Shown: positions 45,643 to 53,592, numbered from the stretch's first letter. The stretch is 64,000 nucleotides of DNA from Streptomyces ferrugineus (GCF_015160855.1 NZ_CP063373.1:930001-994000); one strand, 5' to 3'. Program-made: numbers and translations. The notes: a model not told the origin generated them from the sequence alone.

Positions 45643-45771
45643 TCACCTGCTCTGAACCCACCAGATGATCAGGCCGACAAGGGCCGAACCGAGGGCCGCT
45701 CCGGCGCCGCGGACGGTCGCGAACAGCGCAGCGTGTGCGAGTCGGCGACCAGTTGGATTGTTCCGCTTCAC
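45643..45771 (-). CDS. 42-residue single-pass membrane protein
   Basis: GTG 45771 begins a 42-codon gene with GAGGAGG 5 nt upstream (45777-45783). The basic N terminus MKRNNPTGRRLAHAALF is followed by one hydrophobic helix, GAGAALGSALVGLIIWWVQ, and SR-stop. Codons are well adapted and the ribosome site is strong, so it is likely expressed. Basic-then-hydrophobic architecture is shared by small regulators, toxin-like peptides and membrane adaptors; no function is assigned. It is divergent from the HTH gene at 45953, across a 30-bp palindrome. Confidence 0.65.
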   Translation of the reverse strand: MKRNNPTGRRLAHAALFATVRGAGAALGSALVGLIIWWVQSR

Positions 45772-45895
45772 AGCGACCTCCTCGCGAGCGTCGCGGCCTC
45801 AACGCCGCAGGTGCCTTCCATTGACGGTCAGTTCGGCACGGCAACGGCAGGGATCTCGGAGTACCTCGGAAAGACCGGTGGCCCGCCGTAGACTC

Positions 45896-45925
45896 GGCTC
45901 CCAGTCGGAATTCCGACTCGGAGCC
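45896..45925. promoter_or_regulatory. 30-bp near-perfect palindrome upstream of an HTH regulator
   Basis: The two 15-bp arms (45896-45910 and 45911-45925) are complementary at 14 of 15 positions, centred on GGAATTCC. The site lies 28 bp before GTG 45953, where it could be an autoregulatory operator. Confidence 0.6.
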
Positions 45926-45952
45926 AAACCACACGGGTCGGTGGAGGTTCGG

Positions 45953-46888
45953 GTGCCGGAAGGTGCTGCTCACGGGGGACCCCTGCCCCCGGTGTTCGTC
46001 GAGTTGTCAAAGCTGTGGGACGCGGCGCAGGCTCAGTTGGCCAAGCAGGGACGGCGATTGACTCTCGACCGGGTCAGCCGGGAATCGGGCGTACCGGTGG
46101 CGACGCTCAGCGACTGGCGCAGGGGCAACCACGTGCCACGCGAGGCGGAGCAACTGCTCAAAGTGGTCCGCTTGTTGAGTACCTGGGCGGAGCTGCGGCC
46201 GCCGGCCGAATCCGGTTGGCGACGGCTCATGGACGGCTCGGCCGCGCCGGCCGCCACGAAGTCCCCGCAGCCGCCGCCGTTCGGCGTCTCCATCGTCGCG
46301 CTGGGGGACCGCCTCACAGCGGCCTTCGCGGAGCCGCATGTCGAGGTGGACGCGCTGTGCCTCAACGGCCAGACACTCGCGGTGGCGATGGGGCATCCGC
46401 TCCGTGCCGTCCACTCCGGGAAGGCCAGGCCGGCGAAGATCAGCGTCCGTGTGCTCCTGCCCAGCAGGGATATCGATCTGGCCTTCCCCTGTGCCGTGGA
46501 ATCGGAAGCGGAGGAGACCGACCACGTTCATCAGGCCTGGCTCCGACAGCGAAATGCCCACGCTCAGTCCATGACGAGCACACTGCGGTCACTTCAGGGA
46601 ACTCACGGCATCGACGTTGAAGTGTCCTACCGAGCGCTGCCCTTCACCCCGATGGCAAGGCTCTACCTCATCAATGGCAAGGAGGCCCTGTTCTCGTACT
46701 ACACGGTCACCCGGCGTGAGGTGCGGATCAGCGGGCAGGACATGGACGTCTACGATCCAGGAGCACTGGGTCTGGTCCAGCTCTTCGGTACGGAAGAGCG
46801 CGACGAGGACACGATGTTCGTCGAGCAGTCGAATCTCTGGTTCAACGCGATATGGGAGACGGTCTCCACCGAGATGACGTTCATGTAG
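45953..46888 (+). CDS. HTH transcriptional regulator-like protein
   Basis: A 311-residue protein. Residues about 20-75 carry a lambda-repressor-type HTH (FVELSKLWDAAQAQLAKQGRRLTLDRVSRESGVPVATLSDWRRGNHVP-like blocks). Residues about 105-311 form an alpha/beta domain (VSIVALGDRLTAAF, AKISVRVLLPSRDIDLAFP, PMARLYLINGKEALFSYYTVTRREV, FGTEERDEDTMFVEQSNLWFNAIWE). The second half resembles the phospholipase-D-like tail found on some actinomycete XRE proteins, without clear HKD residues. GTG 45953 has GTGGAGG 5 nt upstream. The palindrome at 45896 suggests autoregulation. Confidence 0.72.
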   Translation: MPEGAAHGGPLPPVFVELSKLWDAAQAQLAKQGRRLTLDRVSRESGVPVATLSDWRRGNHVPREAEQLLKVVRLLSTWAELRPPAESGWRRLMDGSAAPAATKSPQPPPFGVSIVALGDRLTAAFAEPHVEVDALCLNGQTLAVAMGHPLRAVHSGKARPAKISVRVLLPSRDIDLAFPCAVESEAEETDHVHQAWLRQRNAHAQSMTSTLRSLQGTHGIDVEVSYRALPFTPMARLYLINGKEALFSYYTVTRREVRISGQDMDVYDPGALGLVQLFGTEERDEDTMFVEQSNLWFNAIWETVSTEMTFM

Positions 46889-47038
46889 AGCACCTGAACG
46901 CCACCGAACCACACAAGCCCCAACTCCGGTCAGATTGGTCGGTACCGGCGTGAACGGATCGGGCCCGGCCGCCGTATTCTTACCCGATCGAGGTGCGCAT
47001 TCGGCCAGATTCCTCGGTCCGGGGGATGTGAGGCAACC

Positions 47039-48379
47039 ATGGCGGCGGCGAGCAGCACGGTGCGCACAGGCACCGTACTTCCGGTGGACGCGGCGCGACG
47101 GGCGATGTGGGCATTCGTCATCGCCAATGTGGTGATCGTCGAGGCGCTGTTCCTCAGCGCCGGTTCGGGCAAGAACGAAGTGCTCACGGTCGCCAAGTTC
47201 TTCGGACTGCACGCGGCTCTGCTGATGCTGTTCCAACTGCTGCTGGTGGCCCGGCTGCCGTGGCTGGACCGCCGTATCGGCATGGACCGGCTCACGGTGT
47301 GGCACCGCTGGGTCGGCTTCACCCTGCTGTGGACCGTCCTCACCCACGCCACGCTGGTGGTGCTCGGCTACGCGACGCTCGACGACGCGTCCATGGGCAG
47401 GACGTTCGTCGCGCTGAGCGGGGTGCCGGCCTCCCTGCTGGGCATTCTCGCCGCGACCGTCATCGTCGTGATCGCCGCGATCTCCACCCGGCCCCTGCGG
47501 CGGCGTCTGCGGTACGAGGTCTGGCACGGTCTGCACCTGCTGCTCTACGTGGCCCTGGGCCTGTCGTTCGTCCACCAGCTGCAGGAGACCACGACGTTCA
47601 CGTCCTCCGCGTTCGCCACGGCCTACTGGTGGATCCTGTGGCTGTTCGCCTTCGGCGCCCTGCTGACCGGACGCCTCGTCATGCCGCTGTGGCGCAACGC
47701 CTACCACCGGTTCCGCGTCTCGGCCGTGGTGCCGGAGTCGGCCAACGTGGTCTCCGTGTACGTCACCGGTCGGCACCTCGACAAACTCCCCGCCCGCGCG
47801 GGCCAGTTCTGCGTCTGGCGGTTCCCCGGGCACCACCACTGGTGGCTGGCCAACCCCTTCTCCCTGTCGGCGGCGCCGGGCGGACAGGGACTGCGCCTCA
47901 CCGCCAAGGCCGTGGGCAGTGGCAGCGCGGGCCTGCGGAACGTCCCGGTCGGCAGCCGCGCCTTCGTCGAGGGGCCGTACGGCGCGTTCACCTCGCTGCA
48001 CCGCACCCGGCCCGGCGCCCTCCTGATCGCCGGCGGGGTGGGGATCACGCCGGTGCGGGCCATGCTGGAGGAGCAGGCGACCGGCGACGTCGTGGTGCTG
48101 TACCGGGTGCGCAGCGAGGCCGACGCCGTGCTGCTGAACGAGGTGCGGGAGCTGGTCGCGCTCCGGGGCGGACGGCTGCACCTGCTCACGGGCAGGACCG
48201 GCGAGGGCGGCGTCCCGCCGTTCGACCCGAGCGGCCTGCACCGGCTGGTCCCCGACATCACCGAACGCGACGTGTACGTCTGCGGCCCGCCCGCGATGAC
48301 CACGGCCGTGCTCTCCAGCCTGAGGGACCTGCGGGTCCCCGCACGGCAGGTGCACGCCGAGAGGTTCGGCCTGGCCTGA
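47039..48379 (+). CDS. Ferric-reductase-like transmembrane flavoprotein
   Basis: A 446-residue membrane oxidoreductase. Six helices (about 20-215) include heme-ligand histidines in TVWHRWVGFTLLWTVLTHATLVVLG and EVWHGLHLLLYVALGLSFVHQ. The FAD-binding barrel has WLANPFSLSA (about 280) and the NAD(P)H domain has LLIAGGVGITPVRAML and VYVCGPPAMTTAV. The architecture is that of ferric reductases/NADPH-oxidase relatives moving electrons from NAD(P)H across the membrane. The start ATG 47039 lies 150 bp after the HTH gene with its own leader. Confidence 0.9.
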   Translation: MAAASSTVRTGTVLPVDAARRAMWAFVIANVVIVEALFLSAGSGKNEVLTVAKFFGLHAALLMLFQLLLVARLPWLDRRIGMDRLTVWHRWVGFTLLWTVLTHATLVVLGYATLDDASMGRTFVALSGVPASLLGILAATVIVVIAAISTRPLRRRLRYEVWHGLHLLLYVALGLSFVHQLQETTTFTSSAFATAYWWILWLFAFGALLTGRLVMPLWRNAYHRFRVSAVVPESANVVSVYVTGRHLDKLPARAGQFCVWRFPGHHHWWLANPFSLSAAPGGQGLRLTAKAVGSGSAGLRNVPVGSRAFVEGPYGAFTSLHRTRPGALLIAGGVGITPVRAMLEEQATGDVVVLYRVRSEADAVLLNEVRELVALRGGRLHLLTGRTGEGGVPPFDPSGLHRLVPDITERDVYVCGPPAMTTAVLSSLRDLRVPARQVHAERFGLA

Positions 48380-48423
48380 CCCGGCCACCTGCCTCACTGC
48401 TCATCGGCCTGACCGGGTGCGGG

Positions 48424-48560
48424 ACGCCGAGGGCCTTGAGCGATCTGGCGAGACGAGGAAGGTACTCGGGCGGATTCGACCGAGCCAGTCCTCGATGGAG
48501 CCCCACCGCCTCCTGCGCCGGGGTGAGGGCCTCCTCCAGCCTGCCCGTCAACCGCTCCAC
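48424..48560 (-). pseudogene. TPR-protein remnant
   Basis: A short stretch reads [40 protein letters not shown], one and a half units of the tetratricopeptide repeat common in Streptomyces TPR/NB-ARC proteins. Sequence similarity stops on both sides and nearby frames are disrupted, so it is a fragment of a deleted gene. Confidence 0.55.
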
Positions 48561-48767
48561 AGTGTTCCGCGTCGACGACGAACACGTTTGTCAGGGCTCG
48601 GTCACGGGGTGACTCCTGCCCGGGCGACCTGCGGCTCACGCCCGGGAGCGCTGTGGCCTGTGGAAACGTCGAGCGCAGAGGGTCCGCCCGGGTTCCGGGG
48701 GGAACGCCTCCCCGGCGAGGCGTCAACCGTTCGTGCGCCGTGCTGGAGGCGGTGCCTGGGCGGGGTC

Positions 48768-48801
48768 GGGCGGTTCGGTCTTCCACGAGGCCGAACCGCC
48801 C
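48768..48801. terminator. Hairpin upstream of rpoA
   Basis: GGGCGGTTCGG and CCGAACCGCCC pair in a perfect 11-bp stem with a 12-nt loop, 61 bp before the rpoA start. It may insulate rpoA from upstream transcription or form its 5' leader structure. Confidence 0.5.
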
Positions 48802-48862
48802 GTACCCTTCATGGTGTCTACGGCGTCACATAGCGGGCGCCAAACTCGGGAGGCAATACCTC

Positions 48863-49879
48863 GTGCTGATTGCTCAGCGTCCCTCGTTGACCGAAGAGGT
48901 CGTCGACGAGTTCCGGTCCCGGTTCGTGATCGAGCCGCTGGAGCCGGGCTTCGGCTACACCCTCGGCAATTCCCTTCGCCGGACCCTCCTGTCCTCGATC
49001 CCGGGTGCGGCGGTCACGTCCATCCGTATCGACGGCGTGCTGCACGAGTTCACCACCGTGCCGGGCGTCAAGGAGGACGTCACCGACCTGATCCTCAACA
49101 TCAAGCAGCTGGTCGTCTCCTCGGAGCACGACGAGCCGGTCGTGATGTACCTGCGCAAGCAGGGTCCGGGTCTGGTCACCGCCGCCGACATCGCGCCGCC
49201 GGCCGGTGTCGAGGTGCACAATCCCGACCTGGTCCTGGCCACGCTCAACGGCAAGGGCAAGCTGGAGATGGAGCTGACGGTCGAGCGTGGCCGCGGTTAT
49301 GTCTCGGCGGTGCAGAACAAGCAGGTGGGTCAGGAGATCGGCCGTATTCCGGTCGACTCGATCTACTCGCCGGTTCTGAAGGTCACGTACAAGGTCGAGG
49401 CCACGCGTGTCGAGCAGCGCACCGACTTCGACAAGCTGATCGTCGATGTCGAGACCAAGCAGGCGATGCGTCCGCGTGACGCCATGGCGTCGGCGGGCAA
49501 GACGCTGGTCGAGCTGTTCGGTCTGGCCCGTGAGCTGAACATCGACGCCGAGGGCATTGACATGGGCCCGTCCCCGACGGACGCCGCCCTTGCCGCGGAC
49601 CTGGCGCTGCCGATCGAGGAGCTGGAACTCACGGTCCGCTCCTACAACTGCCTCAAGCGTGAGGGCGTCCACTCCGTGGGTGAACTGCTGGCGCGTTCCG
49701 AGGCCGATCTGCTGGACATCCGCAACTTCGGTGCGAAGTCCATCGACGAGGTCAAGGCGAAGCTGGCCGGCCTGGGCCTGGGCCTCAAGGACAGCCCGCC
49801 CGGATTCGATCCGACCGCCGCTGCCTTCGACGCGGACGACAGCGCGGACGCGGGTTTCGTGGAGACCGAGCGGTACTGA
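48863..49879 (+). CDS. rpoA: RNA polymerase alpha subunit, solitary copy
   Basis: A full-length 338-residue alpha subunit. The N-terminal dimerisation/beta-binding domain ([47 protein letters not shown] core, residues 18-60) and the C-terminal domain ([52 protein letters not shown] blocks, about 245-300) are intact, with the acidic tail ending ETERY. Start GTG 48863 follows CGGGAGG. In actinomycetes rpoA normally sits between rpsM-rpsK and rplQ; here the neighbours are a ferric reductase, remnants and a small membrane protein. It is therefore probably a duplicated, independently expressed alpha subunit. A hairpin terminator follows. Confidence 0.95.
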   Translation: MLIAQRPSLTEEVVDEFRSRFVIEPLEPGFGYTLGNSLRRTLLSSIPGAAVTSIRIDGVLHEFTTVPGVKEDVTDLILNIKQLVVSSEHDEPVVMYLRKQGPGLVTAADIAPPAGVEVHNPDLVLATLNGKGKLEMELTVERGRGYVSAVQNKQVGQEIGRIPVDSIYSPVLKVTYKVEATRVEQRTDFDKLIVDVETKQAMRPRDAMASAGKTLVELFGLARELNIDAEGIDMGPSPTDAALAADLALPIEELELTVRSYNCLKREGVHSVGELLARSEADLLDIRNFGAKSIDEVKAKLAGLGLGLKDSPPGFDPTAAAFDADDSADAGFVETERY

Positions 49880-49895
49880 ACGCCGCGCCGGATTG

Positions 49896-49926
49896 CGGGG
49901 AGCCGGGACGGCGGACCGGCTCCCCG
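49896..49926 (+). terminator. Terminator of rpoA
   Basis: CGGGGAGCCGG and CCGGCTCCCCG form a perfect 11-bp stem with a 9-nt loop, 16 bp after the rpoA stop, confirming it as a one-gene transcription unit. Confidence 0.8.
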
Positions 49927-50039
49927 AGGGCTCACCGGCGGAGATCCGCGTGGCGATCGACCTCGTGGGAGCCGACGGGTGGGCACGGTGGGCGCCGTCC
50001 CAGACGGCGCCGTGCCGCTGCTCTTTCCGAGGACTCCGG

Positions 50040-50474
50040 TCAGGCATCGATGTCCGCGCGCCGCCGCCGCGCCATGAGGATCGCCGACACGACCGACATC
50101 ACCAGGAACAGCAGGGCGCCCGCGCCCGATATCACCGCCAGCGCAGCTGCCCCGCCGCCCCCGACATCCTCTTCACGGGCGACCACCTGTGGATCGTCCG
50201 CCTCGTATCGGATGGGCAGCCTGGCGCCGACAGGGCTCTTGCCGCCGCCGCTGCCCACCGGCAGATCCGCCACCACGGTCCGTCCATGGGCTACGAACTT
50301 GACCTGGCATCGCCCCGCCATACAGGCGCCGCCCTCGTGCAGGGTGGCATAAGCCCGCTCGCCGTCCTCGAGGGAGCGCAGGTGCTGGGCCGCCGGAAGC
50401 ATCACCAGCGCCGACAGCGCGCCCAGCAGCAGCGCGAGGACCAGTGACATCAGGAGAGCCGGACGGGGCCCCAA
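50040..50474 (-). CDS. DUF3592-like two-helix membrane protein
   Basis: A 144-residue protein with a first membrane helix (LLMSLVLALLLGALSALVML), an external domain with CMAGRCQVKFVAHGRTVVADLPVGSGGGKSPVGARLPIRYEADDP-like blocks (about 50-95) and a second helix (ALAVISGAGALLFLVMSVVSAILM), then a basic tail. The layout and the GxxxPVxYxxxDP motif are those of DUF3592 proteins. The start is uncertain: TTG 50474 or ATG 50450. Confidence 0.72.
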   Translation of the reverse strand: MGPRPALLMSLVLALLLGALSALVMLPAAQHLRSLEDGERAYATLHEGGACMAGRCQVKFVAHGRTVVADLPVGSGGGKSPVGARLPIRYEADDPQVVAREEDVGGGGAAALAVISGAGALLFLVMSVVSAILMARRRRADIDA

Positions 50475-50699
50475 GCCACCTGCTTTCGGTGTGCCGTCCA
50501 GGTGTCTTCACCTCCGTTCCAGTTCATGTCGAAGCGGTGCGCCACGCGTCACGCGTGGACCGTGCTCTGTATCCCGTGACGCTGAGCAGCGTAAAGAGTG
50601 AGCCGAGTCGGTATCACGTACTGAACCGGCACACCGGACACGGCCCGGCTGCCTGCTCTCGGCAACGAAGGCCGGTGGAACGGCGTTGAGACGAAGCAG

Positions 50700-51169
50700 C
50701 AGGCGACGCTGCCCAGGCCGAGCTGGCCAGGACAGCGGGCGTGGCCGCGGCCGGCCCCGCGATGCCGTCCGAGGACGGCACCCTGTCCACGGTGATCGTC
50801 TACCCGAAGACGTCGCCGCAGTCCGAGGGGACCGCCGATCTCGTGCATCACCTGCGCGCCGACGTGGCTCCGGACCTGGAGCGCGACACCGGCGCCGGGA
50901 TCCTGGTCGGCGGTGCCACCGCCGCCTCCCAGGACTTCGCGGACACCGTCCACCGCCGCGCTCGGCGCCATGACCCTGGGGAGTGGGAGCGTACGAAGGA
51001 TCACTCCCTCGCGGTACGGGAGGGACTGGCCGCCACCGGCAAGGTGATCACGGCGGCCGGGGCCATCATGCAACTGCTGGGCAAGCGGGCCTGGTGGCTG
51101 CCCGCCCCACTCGCCCGGCGACTGCCCAAGGTCTCCCTCGAACGCCCGGCAGGCCATCTGACTGGCTGA
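50700..51169 (+). pseudogene. MMPL/RND transporter remnant with internal deletions
   Basis: Three blocks of an MMPL lipid transporter are joined in one frame. The first is part of an external domain (GVAAAGPAMPSEDGTLSTVIVYPKTSPQ onward). The second is the conserved segment EWERTKDHSLAVREGLAATGKVITAAGAIM. The third is the C-terminal LLGKRAWWLPAPLARRLP. The 700-odd-residue parent has lost its N terminus and at least two internal parts, including most membrane helices, so the product cannot function. Confidence 0.75.
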
Positions 51170-51305
51170 GAAATTCGAATTCGCGTCAGCCCTGGACATC
51201 CCATAGAGCCGCGGGCGACCCCTCCAGCCGGGGGGTGTCGTCATCCTCAGGTCGTAGAAGACTCGGCCATTACCCGCCAGTCGGCGGGTGCACATTTCCT
51301 TGAAC

Positions 51306-51335
51306 TTGACACCCATCGCGGGCGTGCGTTTTTAT
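51306..51335 (+). promoter_or_regulatory. Candidate promoter of the bacteriocin operon
   Basis: TTGACA (51306-51311) is separated by 18 bp from TTTTAT (51330-51335) in an unusually AT-rich stretch. It is 234 bp upstream of the bacteriocin precursor start. The -10 match is 4 of 6. Confidence 0.4.
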
Positions 51336-51480
51336 GAGCATGTTGCCGGCGGCTGTTCGGCGGGGGAAAGCCGGGGGGCTCTTTTGTTTTCGTTAGTCAC
51401 TTCTTAGTTCGTGCTCCGGGTGTCCCGTTGAGCTGAATTTCATGAGTTTCCGGATCCTGGTGAATCCTAGGAACGGAAAA

Positions 51481-51514
51481 GGGGTGCGTCACCTGTGGAA
51501 GAGGAACGCACCCC
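51481..51514. promoter_or_regulatory. Inverted repeat in the leader of the bacteriocin precursor
   Basis: GGGGTGCGT (51481-51489) and ACGCACCCC (51506-51514) are perfect 9-bp arms around a 16-bp spacer, 54 bp upstream of the precursor start. It could be a response-regulator operator or a stabilising mRNA hairpin. Confidence 0.55.
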
Positions 51515-51568
51515 GGGCTGCCGTGCAGCCGAACCACTCGCAATCAAGCAGTTGATCAGGAGATTAAC

Positions 51569-51856
51569 ATGTCCGTTCTCGAAATCTCAAAGAAGCGCAT
51601 CGCCGCTGCCGGTGCCGCCGTCGCCGGTGTGTCCGCCCCGCTCGTTCTCGCGGCGTCGACCACCCCGGACGTGCTGACGAGCTACTTCGGTCTCAGCGGC
51701 GTCACCGCGAACCGTGTTCTGAACGCCATCGAGGCGGGCACCGACGTCGCCGCTGCTCTCTCGGTCCTGGGCGGCGTCACCGCGGCCGGCGGTGTGGCCA
51801 TGTGGATGCTGAAGAAGGCCATCGCCAAGGGTGGCCGCAAGGCCGTCGTCGCCTGA
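51569..51856 (+). CDS. Circular bacteriocin precursor (AS-48/carnocyclin-like)
   Basis: A 95-residue peptide. Residues 1-35 form a leader (basic MSVLEISKKR then a hydrophobic Ala/Val stretch). Residues from about L36 form a 60-residue hydrophobic, cationic core: LTSYFGLSGVTANRVLNAIE, AGTDVAAALSVLGGVTAAGG, ending KAIAKGGRKAVVA. The core shares FG(I/L)-x-TVLNVVEAG spacing and the KRAV(I/V)A end with AS-48. It shares ILGGVT and AAIAKQG-x-KKA with carnocyclin A, which is also 60 residues. Such peptides are cleaved from the leader, joined head to tail and act on Gram-positive membranes. ATG 51569 follows AGGAGA. A SpoIIM/DUF95 gene and ABC genes follow, as in known clusters. The exact cleavage site is inferred. 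Confidence 0.87.
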   Translation: MSVLEISKKRIAAAGAAVAGVSAPLVLAASTTPDVLTSYFGLSGVTANRVLNAIEAGTDVAAALSVLGGVTAAGGVAMWMLKKAIAKGGRKAVVA

Positions 51857-51869
51857 CGCTCGTCCGTCG

Positions 51870-51902
51870 CCGCCGCCGGGGTGCCTCGCGCCCCGGCGGC
51901 GG
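51870..51902 (+). terminator. Attenuating hairpin after the bacteriocin precursor
   Basis: CCGCCGCCGGGG and CCCCGGCGGCGG form a perfect 12-bp stem with a 9-nt loop, 13 bp after the precursor stop and 25 bp before the next gene. It would let precursor mRNA accumulate above the level of the processing genes. Confidence 0.75.
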
Positions 51903-51927
51903 GTCATTCGACCACAAGGGATTCACC

Positions 51928-52467
51928 GTGACGACCTTCTTCGGTTCCGTCCTGGCGCGCCAGCGGCCTGCCCTGATATCGGGACAGTTGGTCTGGCTCC
52001 TGTGTCTTGCCATCGGCGTATGGCTCTCCGGTGATATTCCGTCCGCCGTGCGTGCCGAGCCCAAGAGTCCGGGATCCGGTCTCTTCCTCGGGATTCTGGC
52101 GAACAATGCGGGAGTGGCGGCGCTCGCGTTCACCGGAATCGTTACGTTCGGATTGAGTGCCGTAGCTTTTTCGCTTATTTCCGGGCTCGGTGTCGGGATA
52201 TTCATAGGGCACGCCTATTCGCTGGGTGCCGGGAAATTCTGGTCGGCTTTTCTGCCGCATGCGGTCATTGAGCTTCCCGCGCTGGGCGTGTCGGTGGCCG
52301 CCGGTCTGGTCACGGGGGTCGCCGCCGCGCGCAGGATGCTGGGCGGCCGCCGGACGGGCGACGACTCGATGAGCAGGCACCTCATCGACGCGGCGGTCCT
52401 CTTCGGGCTTTCTCTGGCCATGCTCGTCGTGGCCGCGGGGGTGGAGACATGGATAAGTTCTCGATGA
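51928..52467 (+). CDS. SpoIIM/DUF95 membrane protein of circular bacteriocin biosynthesis
   Basis: A 179-residue protein with about five membrane helices. FLGILANNAGVAALAFTGIVTFGLSAVAFSLISGLGVGIF (about 50-92) and SAFLPHAVIELPALGVSVAAG (about 105-125) are the DUF95/SpoIIM signature, including the HAVIELPA motif. DUF95 proteins are a constant part of circular bacteriocin clusters, where they are required for maturation, secretion or both. GTG 51928 follows AAGGGA. It overlaps the next gene by 19 bp. Confidence 0.85.
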   Translation: MTTFFGSVLARQRPALISGQLVWLLCLAIGVWLSGDIPSAVRAEPKSPGSGLFLGILANNAGVAALAFTGIVTFGLSAVAFSLISGLGVGIFIGHAYSLGAGKFWSAFLPHAVIELPALGVSVAAGLVTGVAAARRMLGGRRTGDDSMSRHLIDAAVLFGLSLAMLVVAAGVETWISSR

Positions 52468-53000
52468 CCGGCACGCGGCGCCCGTTCCGGCTGGCCGCCG
52501 CCGGGGCGATGCTGCTGATGCCGCTCGCCAACCTGACCTTGCTGGGCCGCTACCGCGACGGTGTCCTGGAGCGCGTACCGGACGCGCCGCCCGGCGCGTT
52601 GAAGGCCGGAGTCGGCGCGGCCTGGCTGTTCGGTTCGGTGCTCAACGCGCTGGGCGTCCTGGTGCTGATCTTCCTCGCGGGGGTGGCCGGTGCGGTGGTC
52701 TGCCGGTGGGCGGGAGCCCCGGACGGCTTCGCGCGCCACCGCAGCGCGGTGGGGCTGGCGGTGGCCCTGTTCATGGTCGGAAAGGTGCTGGTACTCGCCG
52801 TGACCTCACTGCTGTTCGGTTCGCCCGCGAGTGACCGGATCGTCGACCAGGTGGGTGCCGCGAACCCCTCGCTGCTGCTGCTCGCCGTGGGCTGCGCCGT
52901 CGCCGTGCGGCGGGCGGCGGAGCTGTCGTGGCAACGCAGCGCGCTGTGCGCGCTGGCGCCCACGGCCGTGTGCGCCGCGTTCTGTCTCATCCCCGCGTGA
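52449..53000 (+). CDS. Hydrophobic membrane protein of the bacteriocin cluster
   Basis: A 183-residue protein with about five helices (LAAAGAMLLMPLANLTLLG, LFGSVLNALGVLVLIFLAGVAGAVV, VGLAVALFMVGKVLVLAVTSLLF, LLLLAVGCAVAV, ALAPTAVCAAFCLIP). No family recognised. Its position after the DUF95 gene, with a 19-bp overlap, makes a role in export, processing or immunity likely; that is inference. Confidence 0.7.
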   Translation: MDKFSMTGTRRPFRLAAAGAMLLMPLANLTLLGRYRDGVLERVPDAPPGALKAGVGAAWLFGSVLNALGVLVLIFLAGVAGAVVCRWAGAPDGFARHRSAVGLAVALFMVGKVLVLAVTSLLFGSPASDRIVDQVGAANPSLLLLAVGCAVAVRRAAELSWQRSALCALAPTAVCAAFCLIPA

Positions 53001-53029
53001 TGAGCGTGATGACGTGATGAGAGTGATGG

Positions 53030-53080
53030 GTGCGCAGGGCGGCTGAGTGCGCAAGGTGGCTGAGCGCGCAGGGCGGCTGA
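53030..53080 (+). repeat. 17-bp tandem repeat, three units, between bacteriocin genes
   Basis: Three consecutive copies of [GC]-[TC]-GCGCA[AG]GG[CT]GGCTGA occupy 53030-53046, 53047-53063 and 53064-53080, with a partial fourth. Two copies of TGCGTAGGACAG follow at 53099 and 53132. The stretch is in the only sizeable gap (154 bp) in the cluster after the DUF95 gene. Confidence 0.7.
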
Positions 53081-53154
53081 GCGCGCGGGACCGGCGCATG
53101 CGTAGGACAGATGATGCGCACGACCGATGAGTGCGTAGGACAGGGAGAAGAGTC

Positions 53155-53592
53155 ATGACGAAGCCGGAGACCTCCGGCCGGACCCGTCGAGGGACCGCAC
53201 TCGCCGGGCTGCTGACCGCGACCGCCGCGGCGGTCGCGGCGGTGCGGGCGGTCTGGTTCTGGGGCGAGAGCGATGCCACCCGCGAGGCCGTGGAACACTC
53301 CGCGCGCCTGGCGGACAGCGCCCGCGAGACGGTGCTGACACTGCAGTCCGTACTCAACTGGGGCTGGGCGGCTACGGCCGTACTGCTGGCGGTGCTCGCG
53401 ACGCTGGTCTGGCTGGCGTCCGTCGGCCGGTGGCTGCTCTTCGGTCTCTCGGCGCTGTTCTGCCTCCCGCTGGGCATCGCCGGATGGCGCCTGCCCGCCG
53501 CCCCGGGACTCGATGTGCTCTCCCTCGTGTTCTGCGGGTGTGTGATCGCCGCGAGTGCGGTCGCGCTGCTCACGGCCCCCCGAGAAGGATGA
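53155..53592 (+). CDS. Small membrane protein of the bacteriocin cluster
   Basis: A 145-residue protein with a first helix (ALAGLLTATAAAVAAVRAVWFW), an external amphipathic segment (ATREAVEHSARLADSARETVLTLQSVL) and three further helices to the C terminus. No family recognised. ATG 53155 follows GGGAGAAG. The stop overlaps a possible start of the following permease (ATGA at 53589), so the genes are probably coupled. A self-immunity role is possible but unproven. Confidence 0.7.
   Translation: MTKPETSGRTRRGTALAGLLTATAAAVAAVRAVWFWGESDATREAVEHSARLADSARETVLTLQSVLNWGWAATAVLLAVLATLVWLASVGRWLLFGLSALFCLPLGIAGWRLPAAPGLDVLSLVFCGCVIAASAVALLTAPREG

Noticed and set aside
51569..51856. Lanthipeptide or class II linear bacteriocin precursor
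   Set aside because: The peptide has no Cys, no GG leader site and no LanM/LanB-type enzyme nearby; length, core pattern and DUF95 neighbour fit circular bacteriocins better.
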